The translations under genes and the position numbers were made by a program. A stretch of 64,000 nucleotides of DNA. It comes from Pseudomonas thivervalensis. GTDB lineage: Bacteria > Pseudomonadota > Gammaproteobacteria > Pseudomonadales > Pseudomonadaceae. Positions 41,701 to 50,245 of this stretch are shown piece by piece (positions within the stretch are counted from its first letter, which is position 1; each line of letters starts with the position of its first letter). The notes below the pieces were generated by a model. It saw only the letters and a list, made by a program, of their open reading frames with translations, was not told the DNA's origin and made no database searches. The DNA is taken from NCBI RefSeq assembly GCF_001269655.1, contig NZ_LHVE01000013.1, forward strand, positions 124,001 through 188,000, given 5' to 3'.

Positions 41701-42957
41701 GTGTCCAGCGCATTCGAAAACACACTATTCGAAGACCCCATCCTGAACGTTATCCACCTTCTGAATTCCATCGCCCAGGAAAACCCGGAGGCGATTTCAC
41801 TGGCCTCCGGTCGACCCGATGACCAGCAGTGCGACCCGTCGCTCATCGACAGGGGCCTGGCCCAATACAAGCATTACATTGCCGGCACCGAGCAATCCCT
41901 GGCGACGCTGCTTTGCCAATATGGAAAAACCGCCGGAATCATCAATGAAACCATCGCCACCCATTTGCAGGTGGATGAAGGGATAACCGTCTCCAACCCT
42001 GAAAGCATCGTGGTGTGCCTGGGGTTTCAGGAAGCTTGTACCTTGACGCTCCTGTCCATTTTTGAAAGCGGTGGGGTTTTATTGGTGCCTGACCCGGTGT
42101 TTTCCGGGATCACCGGCATCGCAAAACTGCTGGGCATAACAATAGTCCCGGTCCCCATGGCGGCTTTTCTCGATCCGACCGCCCTGCGCACAATCATTGA
42201 AGAACTTGAATCCAGAGGAGAAAAAACCAAAGCACTCTATGCCGTTCCGGACTTCAGCAATCCGACCGCCGACAGCCTGTCCTATCACGCCAGGAAAGCC
42301 ATGCTGTCCTTGGCCAATGAAAAGAACTTTTTCATCCTTGAAGACACGGCCTACCGCTACTTCAGGTATGAAGGCGCGGCCATTGCGTCCATGAAGTCCA
42401 TCGACAGCAGTCGGGTGTTCTTGCTGGGCTCCTTTGCCAAATCCATTTTTCCGGGCTTGCGCATGGGTTATGTGGTCGCCCCAGAGGGCGCCGGGGTCAC
42501 GTCGTTCAGCACAAGGTTGTGTAAGGCCAAAAGCCTGATCACCGTCAACACCCCTGCCCTGTGCCAAGCGGTCGTCGCCGGCTTGCTGATCGAGAACGAG
42601 TATTCGCTGAAAGGGCTGAACCAGCCCAGGGTGTTGTCCTATACGAACAAAAGAAACCACATGCTTGAATGCCTTGAGCGTGAATTTCCATTCAAGGTCG
42701 ACGCCCAAAGAAGGGTCAGCTGGAATCACCCGGCAGGCGGCTTCTTCATCAATATGCAGTTGCCTTTCGCCTTTGGAGAATCTGAAATGCGCGAATGCGC
42801 CCAGCAGTTCAAGGTAATCGTATTTCCTACCACTTTATTTTCGCTGACGAATGAGGCGGCTAACCAAGTCAGACTTTCATTCAGCAATGCCACCGCCTCA
42901 GGCGTCACCCAAGCCATAGGCCGATTCAGGGCGTATGTTGAGTCCAGACTGCAGTAG
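41701..42957 (+). CDS. PLP-dependent aminotransferase, fold type I (class I/II)
   Basis: I place the start at the GTG at 41701. The earlier in-frame ATG at 41689 has no ribosome site and follows the terminator T tract directly, whereas ATGGAG at 41689-41694 is itself a fitting Shine-Dalgarno for 41701. The 418-residue product has ISLASGRPDDQ, the cofactor-binding GFQEACTLTLLSI and YAVPDFSNPTADSLS. The Schiff-base Lys is in LLGSFAKSIFPGLRMGYVVAP, and the carboxylate-binding Arg is in ANQVRLSFSN. It resembles the LysN/2-aminoadipate and MocR-type aminotransferases but has no DNA-binding domain. It would transaminate an amino acid or keto acid in the cassette pathway. Confidence 0.88.
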   Translation: MSSAFENTLFEDPILNVIHLLNSIAQENPEAISLASGRPDDQQCDPSLIDRGLAQYKHYIAGTEQSLATLLCQYGKTAGIINETIATHLQVDEGITVSNPESIVVCLGFQEACTLTLLSIFESGGVLLVPDPVFSGITGIAKLLGITIVPVPMAAFLDPTALRTIIEELESRGEKTKALYAVPDFSNPTADSLSYHARKAMLSLANEKNFFILEDTAYRYFRYEGAAIASMKSIDSSRVFLLGSFAKSIFPGLRMGYVVAPEGAGVTSFSTRLCKAKSLITVNTPALCQAVVAGLLIENEYSLKGLNQPRVLSYTNKRNHMLECLEREFPFKVDAQRRVSWNHPAGGFFINMQLPFAFGESEMRECAQQFKVIVFPTTLFSLTNEAANQVRLSFSNATASGVTQAIGRFRAYVESRLQ

Positions 42958-42972
42958 GACCTCTTTTCGTGA

Positions 42973-43605
42973 TCAGGTTGCCGTAGCCAGCATGACACCC
43001 GTGGCGACCTGGTAAGCCCCCAGAACAGTGATGGTCGCCCCTGAGAGATAGTTGATCAGCCTTAGCTTCGATTCGGCAATCCGCGCCTTGAAAATGGAGG
43101 AGAACCCGCTCAACCCCAGCCACCAGGCAGCCGAGCCCAGGAATATACCGGTCACCATCGGCAACAAGGCGTGCTGGCCGCCTTGGTCACTGGCCATGCC
43201 ATCACTCAACGCAGCAAATATCGCGATAAACGACAAGATGGTCATGGGGTTCGACAGGGTCAGGAACAGCGTGGTCGAGTAGGCGTTGAACATGTTGGCA
43301 CGCTCACCCGCCATGGCGGTCGCGCCGCCCTTCGATCGTATGGTCTGATAGCCAATGTAGGCGAGGAATAGCCCGCCAAAAATACACAACCAAGGTTTGA
43401 AGCTGATAAGCGTCGCGATAATGGCCGTGACCCCCAGGGCCCCGATGAATCCATAGATCGAATCGGCGGTGGCCGCTCCCAATCCCGTCGCGAAACCAGC
43501 CCTCCATCCCTGCATGAGACTTCTCTGTATGCACAACAGCCCAATGGGCCCCACCGGGGCTGCTATGCAAAGCCCAATGACCATCGATTTAACAAAAATC
43601 AGCAT
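42973..43605 (-). CDS. LysE/RhtB family amino acid exporter
   Basis: This 210-residue membrane protein has the LysE-type N-terminus APVGPIGLLCIQRSLMQGWRAGFATGLGAATADSIYG, then LFLTLSNPMTILSFIAIFAALS, the second family signature. Six helices are predicted. The ribosome site GGAGG lies 8 bases before the ATG. Relatives export Lys, Arg, Thr, homoserine lactone or non-proteinogenic amino acids. It is convergent to the aminotransferase gene, whose stop is 15 bases away, and closes the cassette. It therefore probably exports the cassette product or protects the cell from it (inference). Confidence 0.92.
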   Translation of the reverse strand: MLIFVKSMVIGLCIAAPVGPIGLLCIQRSLMQGWRAGFATGLGAATADSIYGFIGALGVTAIIATLISFKPWLCIFGGLFLAYIGYQTIRSKGGATAMAGERANMFNAYSTTLFLTLSNPMTILSFIAIFAALSDGMASDQGGQHALLPMVTGIFLGSAAWWLGLSGFSSIFKARIAESKLRLINYLSGATITVLGAYQVATGVMLATAT

Positions 43606-43674
43606 AAGTGCGCCTCCAGAATGGGTACTGGAAGGTTAGGAGAAGTGATTTTTTTTAGGAATGAACTATTAATC

Positions 43675-43696
43675 TTCCTTAAGGTTTTTCCTTAAG
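43675..43696. promoter_or_regulatory. Direct repeat upstream of the LysE gene
   Basis: TTCCTTAAG occurs twice, at 43675-43683 and 43688-43696, 13 bases apart. CCTTAAGG at 43677-43684 is also palindromic. The site is 70 to 91 bases upstream of the LysE start, where an activator such as ArgP/Lrp-type LysE controllers would bind. Function is inference. Confidence 0.45.
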
Positions 43697-43814
43697 TTTT
43701 GCATGAAGTCGTTTCACTTCACCTTCATTATTAAGGTAAAGCACCGCCAGCCTCCTCAGACAACGAAAATCGCTCGTTATAGACACAAGAGCGCTGAAGG
43801 GCCTTTTCACGCAC

Positions 43815-43849
43815 AAAAAAAACGCCGCTCATATGAGCGGCGTTTTTTT
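43815..43849 (-). terminator. Terminator of the tRNA operon
   Basis: AACGCCGCTCAT / ATGAGCGGCGTT is a perfect stem with A and T tracts on either side, directly after the last tRNA in the direction of transcription. It can also end transcription from the other side. Confidence 0.93.
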
Positions 43850-43854
43850 GAATT

Positions 43855-43930
<76 letters not shown>

Positions 43931-43933
43931 AAA

Positions 43934-44009
43934 TGGCGTCCCCTAGGGGACTCGAACCCCTGTTACCGCCGTGAAAGGGCGGTGTCCTAGGCCACTAGAC
44001 GAAGGGGAC
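43934..44009 (-). tRNA. tRNA-Glu (anticodon TTC)
   Basis: 76 bases with encoded CCA. It starts GTCCCCTTCGTCTAGTGGCC, and the anticodon loop is CTTTCAC in a CCGCC/GGCGG stem. Three bases separate it from the following tRNA-Gly. It is identical to the copy at 44193-44268. Confidence 0.98.
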
Positions 44010-44016
44010 ACGCTAA

Positions 44017-44041
44017 CTGAAATACATGGTGTGTATTTCAG
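44017..44041. other. Hairpin between the two tRNA pairs
   Basis: CTGAAATACA - TGGTG - TGTATTTCAG, perfect 10-bp arms, no T tract. It lies in the 105-base spacer between the Glu-Gly pairs and is likely an RNA processing structure. Confidence 0.7.
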
Positions 44042-44114
44042 TGCCCAAATCCGCATCCGAAGATGTCGGCTCTGGTTTCACTCAGCCCTGCCCGAAAGCA
44101 ACGCTGTTTAAAAT

Positions 44115-44190
<76 letters not shown>

Positions 44191-44192
44191 AT

Positions 44193-44268
44193 TGGCGTCC
44201 CCTAGGGGACTCGAACCCCTGTTACCGCCGTGAAAGGGCGGTGTCCTAGGCCACTAGACGAAGGGGAC
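44193..44268 (-). tRNA. tRNA-Glu (anticodon TTC), second copy
   Basis: 76 bases including CCA, with the same CTTTCAC anticodon loop as the copy at 43934-44009. It is the first tRNA transcribed in the array, about 60 bases after the promoter. Confidence 0.98.
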
Positions 44269-44330
44269 ACACGTACAACATTCACTGCTTACTGCGTTTG
44301 GCTGAGTGCTTTACGCTGTAAGTGGCGCGC

Positions 44331-44359
44331 ATTCTATGGATGGATTGAAGGGTCGTCAA
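44331..44359 (-). promoter_or_regulatory. Sigma-70 promoter of the tRNA operon with GC-rich discriminator
   Basis: On the minus strand, TTGACG (44354-44359), a 17-base spacer, TAGAAT (44331-44336), then GCGCGCC. The GC-rich discriminator after the -10 box is typical of stringently controlled stable-RNA promoters. The gene-free stretch 44269-44627 otherwise holds only this and the upstream region of the following plus-strand gene, where I see no clear box. Confidence 0.85.
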
Positions 44360-44627
44360 CCCCCAGATATAAATTTATTTAAATCAATGACTTCGCCTGC
44401 TTTGGGGGGCAATCCGGGGATTTTGCTCGTCCGGTCTCTGACGCCTATATTCTGGCGTTCGCCGAGACGCTATAGTGCCCTCGGCAAATGATGGCAATGT
44501 GCTCCCACCGAATTGTGCTTCCTATAAACAGCACGACGCCCGTCTAATCGCGTCGCTCGGGCCTATGCGCTTAAAAGCCAAGCCACTACACTCATGACAT
44601 GCGTACCACAATAAAGAGGTCTTACCG

Positions 44628-45398
44628 GTGACACCACTCATGATCACCCTGCTCGTCGTAGCCGGGATCGCCCTGTTGATCGCCATTGGCTACATGAACC
44701 ACGTGGTGGAAAACAACAAGCTGGAAAAGGTCCGCACCAGGGTAGAACTCAACGACCGCATGCGTCGCTGTGGCGAACTCACCGAAACCTTCCCCGGGCA
44801 GTTGATGACTCCGGCGCTGAAGTTGTTGATGACGCGCCTTGAGTTGAATGTCTGCCAGCGCTTGCTGAACCTGGAAAAAACCAATTCGGCAGTCAAGGCA
44901 CGCCTGGACGAGTTGAGCGCATTGGCCGCCCAGGGCGAATCGATCCCGGTGAACAATCCGCCGGCACCGATCCAGACCGAAGCCAAGGCCAAGGACGTCC
45001 GTTTCCTGCTCGAAGCCTTGCATGGCCAGATCACCCGTGCCGCCCAGGACGGTTTCCTGCCGCCCAACGAAGCCAAGCGCTGGATTCGTGAAGTACGACA
45101 TATCCTGGTGCTGCTGCACATCGAGTTCTTCAACAACCTCGGCCAGCAAGCCTTGCAGCAAGAACAGCCCGGGCAAGCCCGCCTGGCCTTCGAGCGCGGT
45201 GTGCAGTACCTGCGCAAGCAACAGGAACCGCAGGTCTACGCCGAACAACTGGCCTACCTGGAAAAACTCCTGGCCCGCGCCAATGCCCAGGTCCTGGCCA
45301 GCACCCAGCCAGTCGAGGGCGAGGTCAACCAGTTGACCGAAGGCTTGAAGGACGACGAAATAAACGACGAGTGGAAGAAGAAGAAGGTCTACGACTGA
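44628..45398 (+). CDS. Membrane-anchored coiled-coil protein of unknown function
   Basis: The GTG at 44628 has AGAGGT 7 bases upstream; the ATG at 44640 is a weaker alternative. The 256-residue product has one N-terminal membrane helix (MITLLVVAGIALLIAIGYMNHVVE) and then a helical, charged cytoplasmic part. That part includes KVRTRVELNDRMRRCGELTETFPGQLMTPALKLLMTRLELNVCQRLLNLE and later FFNNLGQQALQQEQPGQARLAFERGVQYLRKQQEPQVYAEQLAYLEKLLA, which looks TPR- or coiled-coil-like. The tail is highly charged (INDEWKKKKVYD). I recognise it as a conserved Pseudomonas protein, with no known function. Confidence 0.82.
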   Translation: MTPLMITLLVVAGIALLIAIGYMNHVVENNKLEKVRTRVELNDRMRRCGELTETFPGQLMTPALKLLMTRLELNVCQRLLNLEKTNSAVKARLDELSALAAQGESIPVNNPPAPIQTEAKAKDVRFLLEALHGQITRAAQDGFLPPNEAKRWIREVRHILVLLHIEFFNNLGQQALQQEQPGQARLAFERGVQYLRKQQEPQVYAEQLAYLEKLLARANAQVLASTQPVEGEVNQLTEGLKDDEINDEWKKKKVYD

Positions 45399-45448
45399 GG
45401 ATTCATTGTCAGATACCGAAACGCCACACCGACCAGCGGAGCTGCACC

Positions 45449-45558
45449 CTGTAGGAGCTGACGAGTGCAACGAGGCTGCGATCTTTCCGGTAACGCTTGA
45501 GTCTCAACCGAAAGTCAAAAAGATCGCAGCCTCGTTGCACTCGTCAGCTCCTACAGCT
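45449..45558. repeat. Long perfect inverted repeat of the GTAGGAGCTG family
   Basis: Left arm 45451-45485 begins GTAGGAGCTGACGAGTGCAA and ends GCTGCGATCTT. The right arm repeats it in complement, ending TTGCACTCGTCAGCTCCTAC. The pairing is perfect over about 35 bases with a spacer of about 35 bases. It lies between convergent genes (membrane protein and chemoreceptor) and could serve as a two-way terminator-like structure. Confidence 0.9.
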
Positions 45559-45585
45559 CAGCCACAAGCGTCTCCGTCGTTTTAG

Positions 45586-47553
45586 TCACAACCTGAAGTG
45601 CCCCACCATCCCTTTCAGCTCAACCCCCAACTGGGCCAGCTCGATACTGGAAGCGGCATTGCCGCGCATCGCCAGGGACGATTGATCGGCGCTGGCGCGA
45701 ATGCTGGTGACGCTGCGATTGATCTCTTCGGCCACCGAGCTCTGCTGCTCGGCTGCGGCGGCGATCTGTTGGTTCATCTGCTGGATCAACGACACGGCCG
45801 CGGCAATGCTGCCCAAGGCGCTCTCGGTCTGCAGCGCGTCGCTGACCGCCATCTTAACCAACTCGCCGCTGCTCTGGATCTGCTGCACGGAAGCCTGGGC
45901 CGCTGAACGCAGGGCGCTCACCAGCCGTTCGATTTCCTCGGTGGACTGTTGCGTACGCCTGGCCAGGGCTCGCACCTCATCGGCCACGACCGCAAAGCCC
46001 CTGCCCTGCTCCCCGGCCCGGGCCGCCTCGATAGCGGCATTGAGCGCCAACAGGTTGGTTTGCTCGGCCACGCTCTTGATCACACTCAACACCGTGCCGA
46101 TGTTCTGGATCTCGGCGCTGAGGCTTTCAATACTGGAACTGGCCGACGTGGCCGAATCGGCCAATTGCTCGATGCGCACCATGCTCTGGCGCACCACCTG
46201 CTGGCCGCTTTCGACCTTGTCGTCGGCCGTCTGGGCCGCTTGCGCCGCTTCTTCGGCGTTGCGCGCCACATCGTGCACGGTGGCGGTCATCTGGTTCATG
46301 GCCGTGGCGACCTGCTCGGTTTCCTCCTTCTGGCTGCTGACTTCCAGGTTGGTCTGCTCGGTCACCGCCGATAATGATTGGGCCGAATTGGCCAATTGCT
46401 CGATACCCGCCTGCAGGCCGCTGACGATACCGCTCAGCCCGGCGCCCATCTGTTGCATGGCCAGCATCAATTGGCCGATCTCGTCCCGGCGCGTCACTTC
46501 GACCGTAGCGCTCAAGTCACCCGCCGCGATCCGCTGGGCAACCCGAATGACACTGCGCAGCGGCGTCACGATCAGCCGGGTGATGACCCACGCCGCGATC
46601 AACCCCACCAGCAACGCCAAGGCCGACGACCCGATGATCAGCAGCGAGTTTTTCTTCAGTTCGGTCTGCATGGCCTGGTCTTCGGCACTGAAGGCCTGGT
46701 CGACCCGCGCCACCACTTGGTCGGCACGCTCGTGCAGTTGTTGGTAGACGATTTTTTCCTTCGCCAACAGACCCGTGTATTCGGCCAATTGCGCGTTGAA
46801 CCCGGCGATATGCCCAGCCACTTCGTTCAGCACGGTCTGGTAACCCGGGTCCTTGACCGTGGCCTTGAGCGCTTCGGCCTGTTTCATCGCCTGCTCGGCC
46901 TGTTCGATGCTGCCTTCTCCGGCGCCCTCGACATTGCCTTTGCGGCTCTGGTCCAAGCGAACCCGCGCTTCGTTCATGGCCTGCAACATCAACCGCGATA
47001 CTTCGCTGATCTGATTGGCCTGCTCGATAAACTCGGCCCCTTCCTTGCCTTCGGAGTCTTTCAACGTATAGGTGCCGTCATCCGCCAGCCCGGCCTGCAG
47101 CACATCGAGGTTATTGGCCACGCTGGACACCGACCAACTGGCCATTTCCAGCGCCAGGTCCTTGCTCTGGCTCAACCCGACAAATTCGTCAAAGGCCTTG
47201 CGGTAGGCGGCCAGCGCTTGCTCCACATCGTTCATCACCGGCACGTTGGCCGCCGACTGCGCCTTGAGTTCGATCGCCAGGGCCAACAGCCCGTCGACAC
47301 CCTGGCGCAGCGCATCGGCCGTCTTGGGGTCGGAGCGCGAAGCGTATTCCTGTTCCAGCAGCCGGACCTTGAGCAACCCGCTGTTGAGCGACGACATCTG
47401 TTTCAGGCCATCGAAGCGAGAGCTGATGGTCTGCAGGGACCAGACGCCGATGGCCGCGACCACAGCGGTCAACAGCAGCACCAGGACAAATCCGATACCC
47501 AGTTTTTTTGCCATACCCAGGTTGGCAAAACGTCCTTGCACGGCCGAAATCAT
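45586..47553 (-). CDS. Methyl-accepting chemotaxis protein with HBM-type sensor
   Basis: This 655-residue transmembrane chemoreceptor has a first helix at about 17-40 (LGIGFVLVLLLTAVVAAIGVW). A long all-helical periplasmic domain, about 45-300, fits the HBM (helical bimodular) type of P. putida McpS, which senses TCA-cycle acids. The second helix (SLLIIGSSALALLVGLIAAWVITRL) leads to HAMP and the signalling domain. The receptor tip shows EQGRGFAVVADEVRALARRTQQSTEEI. The ligand here is unknown. It stands alone, followed by the inverted repeat. Confidence 0.93.
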   Translation of the reverse strand: MISAVQGRFANLGMAKKLGIGFVLVLLLTAVVAAIGVWSLQTISSRFDGLKQMSSLNSGLLKVRLLEQEYASRSDPKTADALRQGVDGLLALAIELKAQSAANVPVMNDVEQALAAYRKAFDEFVGLSQSKDLALEMASWSVSSVANNLDVLQAGLADDGTYTLKDSEGKEGAEFIEQANQISEVSRLMLQAMNEARVRLDQSRKGNVEGAGEGSIEQAEQAMKQAEALKATVKDPGYQTVLNEVAGHIAGFNAQLAEYTGLLAKEKIVYQQLHERADQVVARVDQAFSAEDQAMQTELKKNSLLIIGSSALALLVGLIAAWVITRLIVTPLRSVIRVAQRIAAGDLSATVEVTRRDEIGQLMLAMQQMGAGLSGIVSGLQAGIEQLANSAQSLSAVTEQTNLEVSSQKEETEQVATAMNQMTATVHDVARNAEEAAQAAQTADDKVESGQQVVRQSMVRIEQLADSATSASSSIESLSAEIQNIGTVLSVIKSVAEQTNLLALNAAIEAARAGEQGRGFAVVADEVRALARRTQQSTEEIERLVSALRSAAQASVQQIQSSGELVKMAVSDALQTESALGSIAAAVSLIQQMNQQIAAAAEQQSSVAEEINRSVTSIRASADQSSLAMRGNAASSIELAQLGVELKGMVGHFRL

Positions 47554-47663
47554 TGCGCTCAGTCCTCTGCCAGTGTGTGTTGATCGCAGATTCGCAACGA
47601 GACGCCCTGCAGCACAAGATGCTGGCGTCGGAATAATGGCAAAAAGCTACAGCCGCGTCGTTT

Positions 47664-49052
47664 TCAGGACACTTGAGGTCGATCCAGAGCCGCGGACCGG
47701 AAAAAACCCTGCGCTCTGGGGTCACGGGCATAAGCCACGTTGATTCGCAGCCAGTCGCTGTGTGCGCCCGAGGGGCTGAAGGCCGTAGGCGAAGACAGCT
47801 GCACACCGAACCGCTTGGCCAGACGCTGTAATCCAGCGTAGTCACTGATGGGCGGTCTTGCCCAGATGAAAAGCCCACCGGCCGGCTTGCCAAAGACCTC
47901 CCAGTCGGCATCCTCCAACACCTGCAACAGCGCCGCCGTATCGACGCCCAAACGCTGTCGCTGGCGCTGGACCAGTTTGCGATAGGCCCCATTGGCCAGG
48001 AGATTGGCAAGGACCGATTCACAGAACCGCGACCCGCCCATGCTGGTGACCCCCTTGACGTCACTCAGGCGCGCGATGACTGACGGCCCGGCCACCACAA
48101 AACCGACACGCAACGAACTGCTCAGGGTTTTCGAAAAACTGCCCACATAGACCACCTCGGCATCCAGGGCCGCCAGTCGGGTCCGCGCCGAGTTCTGAAA
48201 GTCGCCATAGGCATCGTCTTCGATCACCAGTACGGCGTGTTGCCTGGCCAGTTGCAACAGCCGTTGGGCCACCGCCGGGACGAGGTTGCTGCCGGTCGGG
48301 TTGTGGCAGGCACTGTTGACGAACAGCGCACTGGGCCGGTGCGTCTCCAACAAGCCCTGCAGCGCATCGACGTCCGGGCCGCGCGGGGTCCTGGGCAACT
48401 CGACCATTTTGATTTTGTACAACCTGAGCAAGTCGAACAGGTTTGGATAACCCGGGCTTTCCACCACCACGCAGGCGCCCGGCTCCAGCAGCGTGCGTAC
48501 GATCAGGTCCAGCCCATGGGTCGCCCCGGTGGTGGTCAGGATCAGGTTTTGATCGGCCTCGATATTGAACTGCTTCAAGCGCCTGGACACTTGTTCACGT
48601 AGGGCGGGCAGCCCCAGCGGCGTACTGTAGTTGAACAACCCTGCCATATCGGTGCGGGTGACCTGACGGATCGCATAGCCCAGGTCATCGCTTTCACGCC
48701 AGCTCTCGGGCAACCCGCCACACCCCAGCTTCAACGCCCATTGGCGGTCGTCACCGTCCTCCGCGAGATTGCCTTGCTGCCGTTCCTGGCCAGCGGGCAC
48801 ATGCCCGGAGGAAGGAGGTGGCGCGACAAAAAAGCTGGAGCCATGCCGGGATGCCAACAGGCCTTGGGCAACCAGGCGCAAGCAGGCTTCATTGACACTG
48901 GACTGGCTGAGCAGGTTCTGTCGCGCCAGTTGGCGAACGGACGGCAGGCGAGTCCCCGGTTGCACCGCATCCTGTCGGATCCAGCCGGTCAGCGCGTCGA
49001 CGATTTGCTGCACGACAGGCACCAAGGCCTGCCGGTCGATTCTCAACTCCAT
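47664..49052 (-). CDS. MocR/PdxR-type regulator (GntR domain fused to aminotransferase fold)
   Basis: This 462-residue protein has an N-terminal GntR winged helix (DALTGWIRQDAVQPGTRLPSVRQLARQNLLSQSSVNEACLRLVAQGLLASRHGSSFFVAP, to about 75), a linker, and a class I aminotransferase-like domain. The PLP Lys is in VVYVGSFSKTLSSSLRVGFVVA, and CHNPTGSNLVPAV and VIEDDAYGDF are also present. MocR proteins use PLP-bound ligands to control neighbouring genes, often for vitamin B6 or amino acid use. No obvious B6 gene is nearby. The gene follows the SDR gene on the same strand but is cut off from it by a terminator. Confidence 0.92.
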   Translation of the reverse strand: MELRIDRQALVPVVQQIVDALTGWIRQDAVQPGTRLPSVRQLARQNLLSQSSVNEACLRLVAQGLLASRHGSSFFVAPPPSSGHVPAGQERQQGNLAEDGDDRQWALKLGCGGLPESWRESDDLGYAIRQVTRTDMAGLFNYSTPLGLPALREQVSRRLKQFNIEADQNLILTTTGATHGLDLIVRTLLEPGACVVVESPGYPNLFDLLRLYKIKMVELPRTPRGPDVDALQGLLETHRPSALFVNSACHNPTGSNLVPAVAQRLLQLARQHAVLVIEDDAYGDFQNSARTRLAALDAEVVYVGSFSKTLSSSLRVGFVVAGPSVIARLSDVKGVTSMGGSRFCESVLANLLANGAYRKLVQRQRQRLGVDTAALLQVLEDADWEVFGKPAGGLFIWARPPISDYAGLQRLAKRFGVQLSSPTAFSPSGAHSDWLRINVAYARDPRAQGFFRSAALDRPQVS

Positions 49053-49205
49053 GAGTAACCAAGCTCCTAAGCGTTTGTTTTATTTCCGGAAACAGTTAAG
49101 CACAGGCCACCACCGAACGATGTACGACAACGTCGCCAAAACCGCCGATTCTCACCCTTTGAAACACATTGATAGGCCCCTCCGAAGGTTTTCCGCCCTC
49201 CAAAG

Positions 49206-49233
49206 AAAAAGCCCGCAACCATTGCGGGCTTTG
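49206..49233 (-). terminator. Terminator after the SDR gene
   Basis: AAAGCCCGCAA - CCA - TTGCGGGCTTT stem-loop with an A tract on the plus strand (T tract in the minus transcript), 25 bases after the SDR stop. Confidence 0.92.
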
Positions 49234-49257
49234 TCCTACAAGCTAAGGGAAAGGTCC

Positions 49258-50019
49258 TCAGAACGCGGTAACGCCACCGTCCACCGCCAGGGAATGGCCG
49301 GTGGTGAATGCCGCGCCGTCGCTGCACAGGTACAGCACGGCACTGGCGATCTCCTCGACCTTGCCGATACGCCCCACCGGGTGCATGGCATTGGCGAACT
49401 CGCCTTTTTTCGGGTCCGCCTCATAGGCACGACGGAACATGTCGGTGTCGATCACCGCCGGACAGACCGCATTCACGCGGATCTTCTTCTTGGCATATTC
49501 GATGGCGGCCGATTTGGTCAGGCCGATCACGGCGTGCTTGGAAGCGGCATAGATGCTCATCTTCGGCGCCGCGCCCAGGCCGGCCACCGAGGCGGTGTTG
49601 ACGATGGCGCCGCCGCCCTGGGCCAGCAGCAACGGCAACTGGTACTTCATGCACAACCAGACGCCCTTCACATTGACGCCCATGATCGCGTCGAACTCGT
49701 CGAGGGTTCCGTCGGCCAACTTGCCCTTCTCGATCTCGATCCCGGCGTTGTTGAAGGCGTAGTCAAGGCGACCGTAGGTCCTGGTGACTTCGTCCATCAG
49801 GTGTTGCACATCGTTTTCCAGCGTGACATTGCAGCGCACGAATACTGCTTCGCCGCCCGCATCACGAATCGACTGCACCGTGCCCTCGCCACCCGCCACG
49901 TCCAAGTCGGCCACCACCACTTTCAGGCCTTCTGCCGCGAACGCCTGGGCAGTGGCGCGGCCAATGCCTGCGGCGGCACCCGTGACCACGGCGACCTGTC
50001 CGGAAAACGTCATGCTCAT
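49258..50019 (-). CDS. Short-chain dehydrogenase/reductase
   Basis: The start at 50019 (MSMTFSGQVAVVTGAAAGIG) has GAGGAA 7 bases upstream. The 253-residue classical SDR has cofactor motif TGAAAGIG, NNAG at about 90, catalytic Ser in VNTASVAGLG, and YAASK (Tyr and Lys) near 155. The Asp after VVVADLD favours NAD. The substrate is unknown. It is divergent from the MDR oxidoreductase gene with a 226-base gap. The two may respond to a common signal, but no site is clear. Confidence 0.94.
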   Translation of the reverse strand: MSMTFSGQVAVVTGAAAGIGRATAQAFAAEGLKVVVADLDVAGGEGTVQSIRDAGGEAVFVRCNVTLENDVQHLMDEVTRTYGRLDYAFNNAGIEIEKGKLADGTLDEFDAIMGVNVKGVWLCMKYQLPLLLAQGGGAIVNTASVAGLGAAPKMSIYAASKHAVIGLTKSAAIEYAKKKIRVNAVCPAVIDTDMFRRAYEADPKKGEFANAMHPVGRIGKVEEIASAVLYLCSDGAAFTTGHSLAVDGGVTAF

Positions 50020-50245
50020 TGTCAATTCCTCGAAGAATGCGGGAGAGGACGCCAGTCTAGTCACAGGTCCCAAGGGCGCGGCAGCACTATCCAATTGCCG
50101 TTTGAGCATTCATGGGCGCCAGTGATAAAGCCCCGGGGCGAACTATCACTGTGTTGGATCGAACTGCATTCGCTATGTCAGCAAACCTTGCGGCAAACGC
50201 TTCGAAGGTCTATCAACAAGACTTCATTCATCTTGAGTGCCAGCC

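Noticed and set aside
37570..43605. Assigning the cassette to a known vinylglycine-type or other named amino acid antimetabolite pathway
   Set aside because: Aminotransferase and LysE genes occur in such clusters, but the formyl- or carbamoyltransferases and other hallmark genes I know are missing, and a radical SAM enzyme is not part of them.
43606..43854. Prophage or integrase remnant next to the tRNA array
   Set aside because: No integrase-like coding sequence or duplicated tRNA end is visible in this gap or beyond the cassette.
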